Below are positions 1-8,798 of a stretch of DNA of 64,000 nucleotides, in pieces. The stretch comes from an uncultured Candidatus Poseidoniales archaeon (lineage in GTDB: Archaea; Thermoplasmatota; Poseidoniia; Poseidoniales; Poseidoniaceae): positions 75,167-139,166 of the forward strand of contig CAJJAP010000001.1 of the NCBI GenBank assembly GCA_905182185.1. Reading direction: 5' to 3'. Position 1 is the first letter of the stretch; the number at the start of each line of letters is the position of its first letter. The position numbers and the translations under genes are program-made. The notes beneath the pieces were generated by a model that was given only the letters and a program-made list of their open reading frames with translations, was not told the origin of the DNA and made no database searches.

Positions 1-2
1 AT

Positions 3-317
3 CTATTGTCTGGACACATTATGTCGGCTGGGTTAATTCATTCGATCACAGAAAATGGTGAAGGTAAAGAGTTCTCCATAATTGCGCCACCTTCATTACA
101 AAAATACATCATTGAGAAAGGATTTATCGCAATAGATGGAATTTCATTAACCGTTGGAGTTGTCGAATCAAATATTTTCGCACTACACATCATCCCTGAA
201 ACCCTCCGCATGACTACTTTGGGTTCAAAACTGGAAGGTGATGCAGTGAATATTGAGATAGATTCAAACACCCAAACAATCGTATCTACAGTAGAGCGAA
301 TACTCTCAGGAAAGTGA
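3..317 (+). CDS. ribE: Riboflavin synthase, bacterial (lumazine-binding) type, C-terminal part
   Basis: This is the C-terminal half of riboflavin synthase, which dismutates two 6,7-dimethyl-8-ribityllumazine molecules into riboflavin and a pyrimidinedione. The 5' end lies outside the window; the frame is open from base 3. The visible part is the second lumazine-binding barrel: the opening SGH, the block GFIAIDGISLTVGVV, IPETLRMTTLG, and the closing GDAVNIEID. Lumazine synthase begins 4 bases downstream, so the two last steps of riboflavin synthesis are co-transcribed. Many archaea use an unrelated archaeal riboflavin synthase, so this two-barrel form is of bacterial type. The identification is secure from the motifs; the symbol follows bacterial usage. 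Confidence 0.9.
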   Translation, partial: LLSGHIMSAGLIHSITENGEGKEFSIIAPPSLQKYIIEKGFIAIDGISLTVGVVESNIFALHIIPETLRMTTLGSKLEGDAVNIEIDSNTQTIVSTVERILSGK

Positions 318-321
318 TATC

Positions 322-717
322 ATGGCTAAAATTTCTATTATTTGCGGATCGTACCATAAGGAACAAATCACCAGAATGCTAGAATTCGCCCAACAAGAAG
401 CGGAAACATTAGGGTTGTCTATTGCTGAAGTGGTGTGGGTTCCAGGTGCAATGGAAATCCCGCTGGCTCTTGAAAGACAATTACGTAAAGACGAAATCGA
501 TGCGGCCGCATGCTTGGGAATCATTGAAAAAGGACAAACAAAACATGGTTTAGCAATGGGCCAAGCAGTCACTAAAGCAATAGTAGATCTACAATTGAAG
601 CACGACAAACCAATCGGTTTAGGGATTATCGGACCAGGTGCAAAGCCGGAACACATTGAGCCGCGTATTGAGCCTCATGCTAGAGCCGCAATATCTGCAA
701 TTTCTTCGATGCTGTGA
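322..717 (+). CDS. ribH: 6,7-dimethyl-8-ribityllumazine synthase
   Basis: Lumazine synthase condenses 5-amino-6-ribitylamino-uracil with 3,4-dihydroxy-2-butanone 4-phosphate and supplies the substrate of the riboflavin synthase just upstream. The 131-residue length is normal for the archaeal form. Family landmarks are the early Gly-Ser near residue 10, VWVPGAMEIPLAL near residues 39-51, the GIIEKGQTKH phosphate/substrate loop near residue 75, and KPIGLGII near residue 98. The ATG at 322 follows the ribE stop by 4 bases and sits behind GTGATAT. The last 43 bases overlap the end of the convergent membrane-protein gene on the other strand. Confidence 0.95.
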   Translation: MAKISIICGSYHKEQITRMLEFAQQEAETLGLSIAEVVWVPGAMEIPLALERQLRKDEIDAAACLGIIEKGQTKHGLAMGQAVTKAIVDLQLKHDKPIGLGIIGPGAKPEHIEPRIEPHARAAISAISSML

Positions 718-1214
718 GTTTTTTCTTTCTTCAAAATATACCACCATACAGCGCCAAGAATAATCGCTTGTGGCCAGAAGAACCACCATTCACTCCATCT
801 GGCTCCATCTATCATGAAATCGCTGAACGGATATAGGAATGGGGTTGGGAAGAAACTAATCGTATGGCCAGGAATATCCAATAAGATGTGGAAAAACCAA
901 GGTATGACAAATACCCATGCCATATATTTCGGATTTTCATGATTCTTTGCCTTTAGAATATACCAGGCTACCAGAAATAAGATTACTACAATTGTAAAAG
1001 AATGGGACCATTGATAGATACTCCATGCGATTGGTAGGTCCGAAGTGACCGTATTATCATCTATTTGAACCGGCTTTATGCTATAGATTAAACCATAAAT
1101 GGTCGAAGGTATGAATGCGACTAAATCGGGGAGGACTCCCATCGGGCCACTAACTTTCCACGACATCTTGCCTCTGGTTAGTACCACTCCCCCATAGCCA
1201 GTGTGAAATGACAT
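675..1214 (-). CDS. Membrane protein, possible DUF457/YdjM-like metal-dependent hydrolase
   Basis: This is an integral membrane protein of about 179 residues with four or so hydrophobic segments. Conserved-looking polar residues lie at membrane edges: SHS near the middle and a later HILLDIPGHT. This His/Asp arrangement is reminiscent of the DUF457 (YdjM/LexA-regulated membrane-bound metal-dependent hydrolase) family. That assignment is by eye only and is tentative. The frame is open upstream to a TTG at 1262, but the ATG at 1214 leaves room for a divergent promoter shared with thioredoxin reductase. The gene ends inside ribH (43-base convergent overlap). Confidence 0.6.
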   Translation of the reverse strand: MSFHTGYGGVVLTRGKMSWKVSGPMGVLPDLVAFIPSTIYGLIYSIKPVQIDDNTVTSDLPIAWSIYQWSHSFTIVVILFLVAWYILKAKNHENPKYMAWVFVIPWFFHILLDIPGHTISFFPTPFLYPFSDFMIDGARWSEWWFFWPQAIILGAVWWYILKKEKTHSIEEIADIAALA

Positions 1215-1294
1215 CCATGTCTCTAGGGCGGCATTGTTTTGTTCTTGAATGTTGATGGACAATGTTCAAGGATTATACTCACGCCGCAAAGGAT

Positions 1295-2227
1295 ATGGAC
1301 GACAAAATACACAATGTAATAATCATCGGAAGTGGACCTGCAGGGTACACTGCTGGACTTTATGCCGCACGTGCTATGTTAGAACCTCTAATGTTTGCCG
1401 GATACATGTCTGGGGGGCAATTAATGCTGACAAGTGATGTTGAAAACTTCCCTGGCTACCCACAAGGTATTGGCGGTCCTGAGATGATGGTGCAATTGAG
1501 AGAACAAGCAGAGCGCTTTGGACTGAAGGTCGAGGATAGAAATGTTGAATCGGTAGATCTTTCTGAAAAACCATACAAAGTGGTAGTTGAAGGTGAGACC
1601 TATTTGACTCATGCAATAATCGTTTCAACCGGTGCAGAATCAATTTGGCTCGGCGTTAAGGGTGAAGAAGAGCAGAAAGGACGTGGAATTTCAACTTGTG
1701 CTACATGCGATGGTGCTTTCTTCAAAGATGAGGAAGTATTGGTTGTCGGAGGAGGAGATTCTGCTTGTGAAGAAGCAACATTCTTGACTCGCTTTGCAAG
1801 TAAGGTAACACTTATTCATCGTAGAGATGTCTTCAAAGCTTCAACAATCATGTATGAAAGAGTACTTAATCACGACAAGATAGAAATCCAAACCTTTAGA
1901 CAAGTTAAGGAATGGCTAAGTGATGAAAAAGGATTGACCGGAGCGGTTCTTGAAGACCCACGAGATGGTTCAACATCGACAATAGCGGCAACAGGAGCAT
2001 TCATTGCGATTGGCCATACTCCAATTACTGCATTCCTAGATGGGCAAGTAGAAACAGATGGAGAAGGATACATTCTACACAAGAAACACACTATGACTTC
2101 GGTCGATGGCGTATTTGCGGCTGGAGATGTAGTTGATACTCGTTACAAACAGGCTATTACTGCTGCTGGAATGGGATGTCAGGCTGCAATGGATGTTGAA
2201 AAGTGGCTAGAAGATAACGTTGAGTGA
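1295..2227 (+). CDS. trxB: Thioredoxin reductase (NADPH)
   Basis: A flavin disulfide reductase that passes electrons from NADPH to thioredoxin or a similar small redox protein. The order is standard: FAD-binding GSGPAGYTAG near residue 11, redox-active CATCDG near residue 137, NADPH-binding VVGGGDSACEEA, and the C-terminal FAD motif GVFAAGDV. The 310-residue length from the ATG at 1295 matches the family. An upstream in-frame ATG at 1262 would add 11 residues, so 1295 is preferred. The stop lies about 50 bases before the E1-like gene, or overlaps it if a TTG at 2220 is used there. Function as a thioredoxin reductase is very likely; the partner is not in the window, unless it is the thioredoxin-like protein at 50 kb. 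Confidence 0.95.
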   Translation: MDDKIHNVIIIGSGPAGYTAGLYAARAMLEPLMFAGYMSGGQLMLTSDVENFPGYPQGIGGPEMMVQLREQAERFGLKVEDRNVESVDLSEKPYKVVVEGETYLTHAIIVSTGAESIWLGVKGEEEQKGRGISTCATCDGAFFKDEEVLVVGGGDSACEEATFLTRFASKVTLIHRRDVFKASTIMYERVLNHDKIEIQTFRQVKEWLSDEKGLTGAVLEDPRDGSTSTIAATGAFIAIGHTPITAFLDGQVETDGEGYILHKKHTMTSVDGVFAAGDVVDTRYKQAITAAGMGCQAAMDVEKWLEDNVE

Positions 2228-2279
2228 GACTTTTTCACTTATCCGGCGGATTCATTGCTATGATGCCGCTGGCCAGTCT

Positions 2280-3466
2280 ATGGTCGACCTGTCTCGTCAT
2301 GCGCGGCATATTTCATTGCCACAAGTTGGCATGAAGGGTCAACAAAAATTGTCAGATGCTAATGTTCTTGTTGTAGGTGCGGGAGGATTGGGAAGTCCTG
2401 CATTACTTTACTTGGCAGCAGCAGGCATTGGAAGATTAGGGATCATCGATGATGATACAGTAGATATTTCTAATTTGCAGAGGCAAATCATTCATAGCAC
2501 AAATAATGTTGACAAACCTAAGTCTCAATCTGCAAAGGAAAGTATTAATTCACTTGACCCAGCAATCCAAGTAGTTTCTATAGAAGAAAGGCTTACTCCA
2601 GATAATGCAATTGCTATATTGCAGCAGGGCTGGGATGTATTGATAGATGGAACCGATAATATTCCTACTCGATATTTGATAGATGATGCATGTTCAATAC
2701 TAGGAATCCCTTGGATATATGGATCAATTCATCGTTTTGAAGGGCAAGTTACTGTGTTCAATCATAAAGATGGACCATGTTACCGTGATTTATTTCCTGA
2801 AGCACCACCTACAGGCGCAGTTCCTAATTGCGAAGAAGGTGGTGTCCTAGGAGTTTTGCCTGGAGTTATTGGTTCAATTCAGGCTACGGAGGCGATTAAG
2901 ATAATACTGGGAGGTCGGAGAATCTTTGTCGGGTCGTCTTTTAATTTATGATGCAGAAGGAATGAAATTCAATATCTTAAAGTTTTCAAAAAGTGATGGC
3001 AGAGTGCCAGTTTCTGACTTGGAGGAAGTGACTAAAATGTTTGATTCTAGCCAATGGTGCTCGACCGACTCCAATCATTTTGAAATTGATAATGAACAAG
3101 AGATTAAAAAAGGAAAGGCCAACCAAGAGAACATAATGATTGCTGAAATTACCATTGAAGAAGTAATTCAAAAGAGAGACAATGGATGGTCACCGTTTAT
3201 TTTAGATGTACGTTCTGAAATGGAATATGACCAAGCAAGAATTGCTACAGTAGACCTTCAGATAGAACATGGTAGAGTCCAGTCAATAATGAATGATTTA
3301 CCAGCGGATAGAGATGTTTTGGTCCATTGTAAATCTGGAATGAGATCGCAAATAGCAATAATGCTTCTAAAACAGTCTGGCTTTGATTCGTTCAGACCGG
3401 TTGGTCAATATGCGCGGTGGATTTCGAGCATATGCATCTAATGGTGGAAAAATCTCACGCCGTTAA
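2280..3466 (+). CDS. MoeB/ThiF (E1-like) adenylyltransferase fused to a rhodanese domain, with two apparent +1 frameshifts
   Basis: The first part is an E1-like enzyme that adenylates the C-terminal glycine of a ubiquitin-like sulfur carrier (MoaD, ThiS or SAMP type). It shows VVGAGGLGSPALLYLAAAG, ISNLQRQI, DGTDN and a candidate catalytic Cys in NCEEGGVLG. The second part is a rhodanese domain with loop CKSGMRS, giving a MOCS3/Uba4-like fusion. The reading frame breaks twice. Removing one G at 2913 turns LGGRRI into LGVGESLSGRLLIYD. Removing one G at 3403 turns PVGQYARW into PVVNMRGGFRAYA, ending at TAA 3464-3466. The two zinc Cys pairs of MoeB look absent: one pair has CYRD and the other has no CxxC. 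ATG 2280 is chosen; the frame is open to a TTG at 2220. Confidence 0.8.
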
Positions 3467-3484
3467 TTGACTTTATCGAAGCCC

Positions 3485-3493
3485 TTTAAAAAA
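3485..3493 (+). promoter_or_regulatory. Candidate archaeal TATA box
   Basis: TTTAAAAAA lies about 77 bases before the start of the receiver-domain gene and just after the end of the rhodanese frame. The match to the archaeal TATA pattern is visible. The promoter role is inference, because no start site is known. Confidence 0.4.
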
Positions 3494-3569
3494 CAGCCTA
3501 AAAATTGCATTTGAAGGGGAGAGTTTGAAGGCTGATGGCCAACCCCTATGGGGTTGAAGAGGTGATTGC

Positions 3570-4667
3570 ATGGCAAAGGTAATCGTTGCAGATGAGAATG
3601 AAGGTAGGCGCAATCTCCTCGCATCTTCACTAGAAAGAGAAGGCTTTGATATTACTCGGGCTAGTACTCTTCGCCAAGCAGAAGGCACAGCGCTAGCAAC
3701 AATGCCGGAAGTTGTATTGTTAGAAGGTGATTGGAGTACTGGCGATGTAATAGATGCTAGTCAGCGCTTAATGAGTGACCCCGAATTCGCATTCAAGTGC
3801 CGCATCGTGGTATTATCGCGAAATATAACTGATGATTTTTTGTTAACTGCTGCCAAAGCAGGAATTTCAGAAGTAATGTCAAAACCGATTGATATGCCTT
3901 CATTGATTGAACAAGTTGGCAAGCATACTCGTAAACAATTTGTTCCTCCACCTGCTGATGTCGATAGTGGGACTGGGGGCGGAGGTTCTTTTGATGTTGG
4001 AATGATGATGGGTGATGGTAAATGGGCCCTTCCAATGCTGAAAGGTTTGATTAGTCCTGAAAAAATTAACGTACTGATTTTCATCGATGAAATAATGCAA
4101 CAACTAGGTGAGGAAGGAATCGAAGTTGATGAGTCAATAGATTTGTCATTGATGTCTTCTATGCTGCGAATAGCCTTGAATAGATTGGTAGAGGAGGCGA
4201 GTGAAGTCTCAGCTCAAAATGAATTGAACAATGTCGATGGAAGTGATGCGATAGAATCACAAACAAATAAATCTTCAATACCTTCATTCAAACAAATGAG
4301 CAAAGGCAAAAACACACTGGGCGGTGGAGCAAATTCATCTAAAAATATCAAACTGAGTTCTTCAATGGAAGATATTCTTCAAAATCAAGCAGATAATATT
4401 GAAGATGAAATAATTGAAATAATGGATTCAATTCTCGAAGAAGAACCTGATTTAATTGCGATTCATGAAGATGAGTTTATGGTTAAAATCGACCCTCAGG
4501 TTCTGAAAATGACAAAATTAACAACCGAGATTATACATGATTTGATGTGGAGTCTTGGCCGACCAGGTGCAGTTTCAGATTTGACATTGATGACGCAAAT
4601 TGAAGATGCTGCGAAATTAACCAAGGAAGTTCTCGATTCCTTGCCCGAATTGGAGGAAGAGGAATGA
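3570..4667 (+). CDS. CheY-like receiver-domain protein with Glu at the phosphoacceptor position
   Basis: Residues 1-120 form a response-regulator receiver fold: acidic pair D8-E9, a beta-3 strand ending VVLLE, a Ser after beta-4 (VVLS) and the conserved Lys in SKPID. The residue aligned with the phosphoacceptor Asp is Glu (E52), so the domain may not be phosphorylated in the usual way and could be locked in an active-like state. A Gly-rich linker near residue 132 leads to an acidic C-terminal half of about 230 residues that I do not recognise. There is no DNA-binding domain and no histidine kinase nearby. The start is supported by GAGGTG five bases upstream. The gene overlaps the following MFS gene by ATGA, suggesting coupled translation. 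Confidence 0.8.
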   Translation: MAKVIVADENEGRRNLLASSLEREGFDITRASTLRQAEGTALATMPEVVLLEGDWSTGDVIDASQRLMSDPEFAFKCRIVVLSRNITDDFLLTAAKAGISEVMSKPIDMPSLIEQVGKHTRKQFVPPPADVDSGTGGGGSFDVGMMMGDGKWALPMLKGLISPEKINVLIFIDEIMQQLGEEGIEVDESIDLSLMSSMLRIALNRLVEEASEVSAQNELNNVDGSDAIESQTNKSSIPSFKQMSKGKNTLGGGANSSKNIKLSSSMEDILQNQADNIEDEIIEIMDSILEEEPDLIAIHEDEFMVKIDPQVLKMTKLTTEIIHDLMWSLGRPGAVSDLTLMTQIEDAAKLTKEVLDSLPELEEEE

Positions 4668-5920
4668 ATAGCCAAGAAAGAAAGATGGTATTTGTTTTTC
4701 CTGCCTTAATCATGGCTCTATTCGTTAATTATCTCGGTTATGCATTCATCGTGCCGATATTGCCGGCGTGGCAAAATCAATTCGGCTTCAATGCAACTCA
4801 AGCGACATTATTGATTTCAATCTGGGCGGTTCCGATGTTTCTATTGGGCCCACTAACGGGTCGCTTGACCGATAAAATTGGTTGCGGTAAGATCATTCTA
4901 ATCTCTTTAGTTCTATTATCGGCTTCTTCACTGATGTATCTTGTAGCAACCCAAGAGTTACTACCACGCCCATTCTTAATTCTCGCAGGAGCCAGATTGT
5001 TACATGGCGCATCAGGTGCGGCAATAATGACGGCTTGTCTGGCATCAGCATCACAATTATGGCCTAATAAATTCGGAGAGCAGGCTGGAAAACTAATCGC
5101 AATGGCAGCGGTTGGAGGTCTACTGGGGCCAGTTCTCGGTGGAGTTTTATTCGAATACTTTGGCTCAGCAGCTTTCATCGTATTATCACTTGCAACCCTT
5201 CTTGCAGTTCCTATAGTCTGGTATTGCTCTTCGGTTATCGGTAGTGCGCAAGAGCCTACGCAAGGTAATGTTTCACTGAAGGTATTCATCACTAACCCAG
5301 TCTTGTTAAGAGTTGGAATCTTGATCGCAATAACCACGTTAGCAACAGGAGCATTGGAAGCCGGAGGTCCGTTATTCCTTCATGATAAATTGGGTTTAGG
5401 ACCAGCAGCGATTGGAGGGGTACTATTGGTAATGGTATTCACTCAAGGTATCGGTTCATTGTTTTGGGGTAAATTAGTCGACAAGAATGGTCCTACCAGA
5501 TATATGCTGATGGGTTGGATGGTGGTTACTATCTCTTTGGCGTTGGTCGGAATCTTGGGGTTCCAACTTTCGGGCAAAGAAGCAATTTTTGCTATGATCT
5601 TAATGCTCGGAATATACCAATTCGCTATTGCGGCAACTCAAATACCAATGCTGACTATGATAGATGCTGCTGCTAACCAAGCCTATGGTTCCGGTAACCC
5701 TGGATTGGCCTTTGGAGCATTTGGTACTGCATGGGCAGCAGGAACAATAGTTGGACCACTAATCGTTGGACCAATGTATGACCTTTCTCATTCATGGCCA
5801 CTTTCACTCGGCCTTCTAGCTGTACCAGCATTGATTGGTTTTGTGATGACATATAGAAACCAAGATTTGCTCACTGAGTGCTATAATTCGGAAATGAGTA
5901 CTCGTCTTGAGTCAGAGTAA
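4664..5920 (+). CDS. Major facilitator superfamily transporter, 12 TM
   Basis: A 418-residue polytopic protein of the major facilitator superfamily. The loop after TM2 carries GPLTGRLTDKIGCGK, the classical MFS loop-2 motif, and a related GSLFWGKLVDKNGP follows TM8, marking the two six-helix halves. GGLLGPVLGGVLFEYFG resembles the TM5 motif of drug/H+ antiporters. The substrate cannot be told from sequence. The ATG overlaps the stop of the receiver-domain gene (ATGA), so the two proteins are probably made together. Confidence 0.85.
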   Translation: MNSQERKMVFVFPALIMALFVNYLGYAFIVPILPAWQNQFGFNATQATLLISIWAVPMFLLGPLTGRLTDKIGCGKIILISLVLLSASSLMYLVATQELLPRPFLILAGARLLHGASGAAIMTACLASASQLWPNKFGEQAGKLIAMAAVGGLLGPVLGGVLFEYFGSAAFIVLSLATLLAVPIVWYCSSVIGSAQEPTQGNVSLKVFITNPVLLRVGILIAITTLATGALEAGGPLFLHDKLGLGPAAIGGVLLVMVFTQGIGSLFWGKLVDKNGPTRYMLMGWMVVTISLALVGILGFQLSGKEAIFAMILMLGIYQFAIAATQIPMLTMIDAAANQAYGSGNPGLAFGAFGTAWAAGTIVGPLIVGPMYDLSHSWPLSLGLLAVPALIGFVMTYRNQDLLTECYNSEMSTRLESE

Positions 5921-5934
5921 TATTTATTGTTTAA

Positions 5935-6090
5935 TCAACTAAAATAATAAATCAACAATACAAGGAATGGGGAGAAAAACAAGAATTTTGTTAGTGGTTT
6001 CCACCACCATTTCCTTTCCATTTTTTCCAAATTGACAGCATCCGCGGCAGATACAGCAATCATTTCAGCGAATTCTGCTGTAGGGTCCAT
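5935..6090 (-). CDS. Small single-pass membrane protein, 51 aa, putative
   Basis: A short frame fills most of the gap between the MFS gene and the E1 gene. It starts ATG at 6090 and ends TGA at 5935. The product has an acidic N-terminal half (MDPTAEFAEM), a Trp/Lys stretch (KWWWKPLTK) and a C-terminal hydrophobic helix, which is the look of a real tail-anchored small protein. A run of As lies just before the start. No family is recognised. Conservation in related genomes is untested, so confidence is modest. Confidence 0.45.
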   Translation of the reverse strand: MDPTAEFAEMIAVSAADAVNLEKMERKWWWKPLTKFLFFSPFLVLLIYYFS

Positions 6091-6196
6091 ATCTTTTTTT
6101 TTGAGACTTATTGGATATCAATGTTTCCTGTACTTTGTTGCAAATGATGGATAGACTTGAAGGAGACTTCCTTCTGCGCCAACATGAGGCTGTGAC

Positions 6197-8797
6197 ATGG
6201 AACAAGGTGACTTACCACTAATTCACGGCGCTGATTGGCGCCCACAAACCCCTCTTGAATTCATTCAACAACTTCATGCAGATACCGCTAGGAGTGAAGT
6301 GCTACGCTTTGTAACACAGCGCCACGATGGCCATTTATTCCTCGTTGCTACCGTTTGGGATCACATGATTGGGAATGAGCCAAAACAATTTGAGGGCCCT
6401 TCATGGCATACTTTTAGCAGTCGCTTTTTGGTTGCATTGGATAAAGCAATGAAAGCGCAAATAAATTCGAAGATGAAAGACCAAGGAGATGTGGAAGTGA
6501 TTCCACGAAGAACTTTAGATGAATTTCTGGAAAGAAGAAATACACATTTTATTATTGATATGCGTTTGACCTTAAGACGCTTAGCTCATTACATGTCTGT
6601 AACGATAGAAAACCGTCTTGAGTGGCAAAGATTAATGGAAAGGACTCGATATTTGGACGACCAATTGAAAATTATTTTCACAGAAGGGATTGAAACTCCA
6701 GACGGCAGTAAATTTGGAGGTAAAGGTTTCCGTTCTACCTGGCAAGAAGGTGTTGTAGCAGTTGCTACCGCCTTAAACCGTCAAATTGATGCACCACGCG
6801 GCTCCACTCCGGGAAATGGTTATGATGGCGATTTAGTTGCACCAATGATTAGAGATATCGGTCTTGGATTGGCAATGGGTGATACTCCTCTAGATGTGAT
6901 GGCAGCAAATATTGGGAAAGCCGGTTCTAATCAAAATGGGGGCTGGGAGAATGCTGGTGGAAGAGATTTACACGTTGGCGCATGGCATGTAGGCGTTTTA
7001 CCTCCTACTGCGCCATTGCCTATTGCTAGTGTTACGATGACGGGACTGGCATTTGCAGCATGGAGGCAGAATTTGCCAAGATTCCATATTGCTTGTATTG
7101 GCGAAGGTGCTTCATCTTCGGGAGAATATTGGGAGGCACTCAATTTAGCAGGTGCTAGAGGTTTACCAATTTGCTATATCTTACAAAATAACCAAATTGC
7201 TTTGGACACCCCTCCTGCAAAACAATCAGGAGTAGAGGTTTGGGCTGATAAAGCAGTAGCGATGGGATTCCCGTCTTGGACAATCGATGGTTCAGACCCA
7301 GCATCTTGGCACGCTAGTACCGCAGTTGCACGTGAGTTCACTGTAGAGGGTGGTGGGCCTACAATGATTCATGTTGAAACAATGCGTGGTTGTGGCCATG
7401 CTCATCACCACGACGATCTCTATCTTGGAAGCGAGACAGGAACTCCACCAGGCTATGTAGACAAAGACTTACTCGCTTACTGGGAAGCGAAAGACCCAAT
7501 TCCAACACATCGTCAACTTCTTGTTGAACTTGGAGTAGAGGAGGAAGTATTGCTCGCGATTTCTAGTGAAGAACAACAACTCGTTGAGGATGCTCGAGGA
7601 GACCTTGAGGATATGGAATGGCCAAGTCCTGAGACCGTGACCAAAGGAATTACTTCCCTCAATGATGCAGATACTCACCAAGACCATCTGTCAAGAATTA
7701 ATGGAACTGAGGAAATACAGTTGCACGATTCCCCTCTTGAAGTTGGACAATGCATTTTACAATATTCTGAAAGTGGTGGTTGGACATATGCACGTGCTAT
7801 ACAACAAGCGATGGCTGATATTGCGACACGTCATCAAGAGAACTGTGTCTTCATCGGAGAAGATATGGAAGTTGCCGGTGCCTTTGGAATGAATATGGCA
7901 TTGAAAAATGCAGGCCATTCTGATAAATTGATAGACATGCCACTTTGTGAAGCGGTCATCGTCCATACTGGCGTAGGCGCTGCATTATCAGGTATGAGGC
8001 CAATGATCGAAATTCAATTTGGAGGATTTGCAGCTCTTGGCTATAATGCACTCATCAATAATGCTGCAATGCTTCGTTGGAGATGGGGAGCAGAGTGTCC
8101 AATGACTATTCGGATACCACTCGGAGGAAAAACTCGTTCAGGACCTTTCCATGCTAACATGATTGAAGCGTGGTTTGCTAATGACCCTGGATTAGTTGTC
8201 CTAGCACCAGCAACGCCACAAGATGCCTACGACCTCCTGATGGAGGCTGCAGAATTGAATGACCCAGTATTGATGCTTGAACACATTGGATTGTATGGAT
8301 TGAGGGGTGGTCTAACTGGGTGGGGTCAAAATATTAATCAGATAGTTGATACTGAATCGGTCAAACAATCGATTGAAAATAACGAACCCTTCAAAATTGG
8401 TAAAGCTGCGGTAATCCGCGGTGGCAGGGATGTAACTCTGGTAACTTGGGGATCAATGCTTCACGTTGCACTAAAAGCAGCACAACAATTGGCTCAAGAA
8501 AATATTGAAGTTGAGATAATTGATTTACGAACTCTAATACCATTCGATGCCCAAACATGTATTGAATCGGTGACTCGGACTGGTAGGCTAGTCATCTTAC
8601 AAGAAGGTCAATGGAGTGGTGGACTTGGTCATACAATACAATCGAGAATTTTAGAATCTTGTTTTTACAATATGGAATCTGCACCTATTGTGATTGGTGC
8701 CTTGGATACCCCAGTACCATTTTCTCCACCTCTGGAAGATCATACAATTCCTTCTCTTGAACACGTTATTGAAGTGTTGCGAACCACCTGTTCTTAA
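6197..8797 (+). CDS. 2-oxoacid dehydrogenase E1, alpha and beta subunits fused
   Basis: The thiamine-diphosphate E1 component that decarboxylates a 2-oxoacid (pyruvate or branched-chain type) and passes the acyl group to the E2 lipoyl domain. Residues about 150-470 form the alpha half, with the ThDP motif beginning GEGASSSGEYWEA near residue 300 and ending in QNNQIA. Residues about 525-866 form the beta half, with FIGEDMEVAGAFG, MPLCEA and the C-terminal transketolase domain. The single 866-residue chain joins what are usually two genes. The first 150 residues are not recognised. No E2 or E3 gene is adjacent. The specific substrate is uncertain. Confidence 0.9.
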   Translation: MEQGDLPLIHGADWRPQTPLEFIQQLHADTARSEVLRFVTQRHDGHLFLVATVWDHMIGNEPKQFEGPSWHTFSSRFLVALDKAMKAQINSKMKDQGDVEVIPRRTLDEFLERRNTHFIIDMRLTLRRLAHYMSVTIENRLEWQRLMERTRYLDDQLKIIFTEGIETPDGSKFGGKGFRSTWQEGVVAVATALNRQIDAPRGSTPGNGYDGDLVAPMIRDIGLGLAMGDTPLDVMAANIGKAGSNQNGGWENAGGRDLHVGAWHVGVLPPTAPLPIASVTMTGLAFAAWRQNLPRFHIACIGEGASSSGEYWEALNLAGARGLPICYILQNNQIALDTPPAKQSGVEVWADKAVAMGFPSWTIDGSDPASWHASTAVAREFTVEGGGPTMIHVETMRGCGHAHHHDDLYLGSETGTPPGYVDKDLLAYWEAKDPIPTHRQLLVELGVEEEVLLAISSEEQQLVEDARGDLEDMEWPSPETVTKGITSLNDADTHQDHLSRINGTEEIQLHDSPLEVGQCILQYSESGGWTYARAIQQAMADIATRHQENCVFIGEDMEVAGAFGMNMALKNAGHSDKLIDMPLCEAVIVHTGVGAALSGMRPMIEIQFGGFAALGYNALINNAAMLRWRWGAECPMTIRIPLGGKTRSGPFHANMIEAWFANDPGLVVLAPATPQDAYDLLMEAAELNDPVLMLEHIGLYGLRGGLTGWGQNINQIVDTESVKQSIENNEPFKIGKAAVIRGGRDVTLVTWGSMLHVALKAAQQLAQENIEVEIIDLRTLIPFDAQTCIESVTRTGRLVILQEGQWSGGLGHTIQSRILESCFYNMESAPIVIGALDTPVPFSPPLEDHTIPSLEHVIEVLRTTCS

Positions 8798-8798
8798 A

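Noticed and set aside
4798-5337. 179-residue open frame opposite the MFS gene
   Set aside because: Antisense shadow of a polytopic protein; no start signal or domain.
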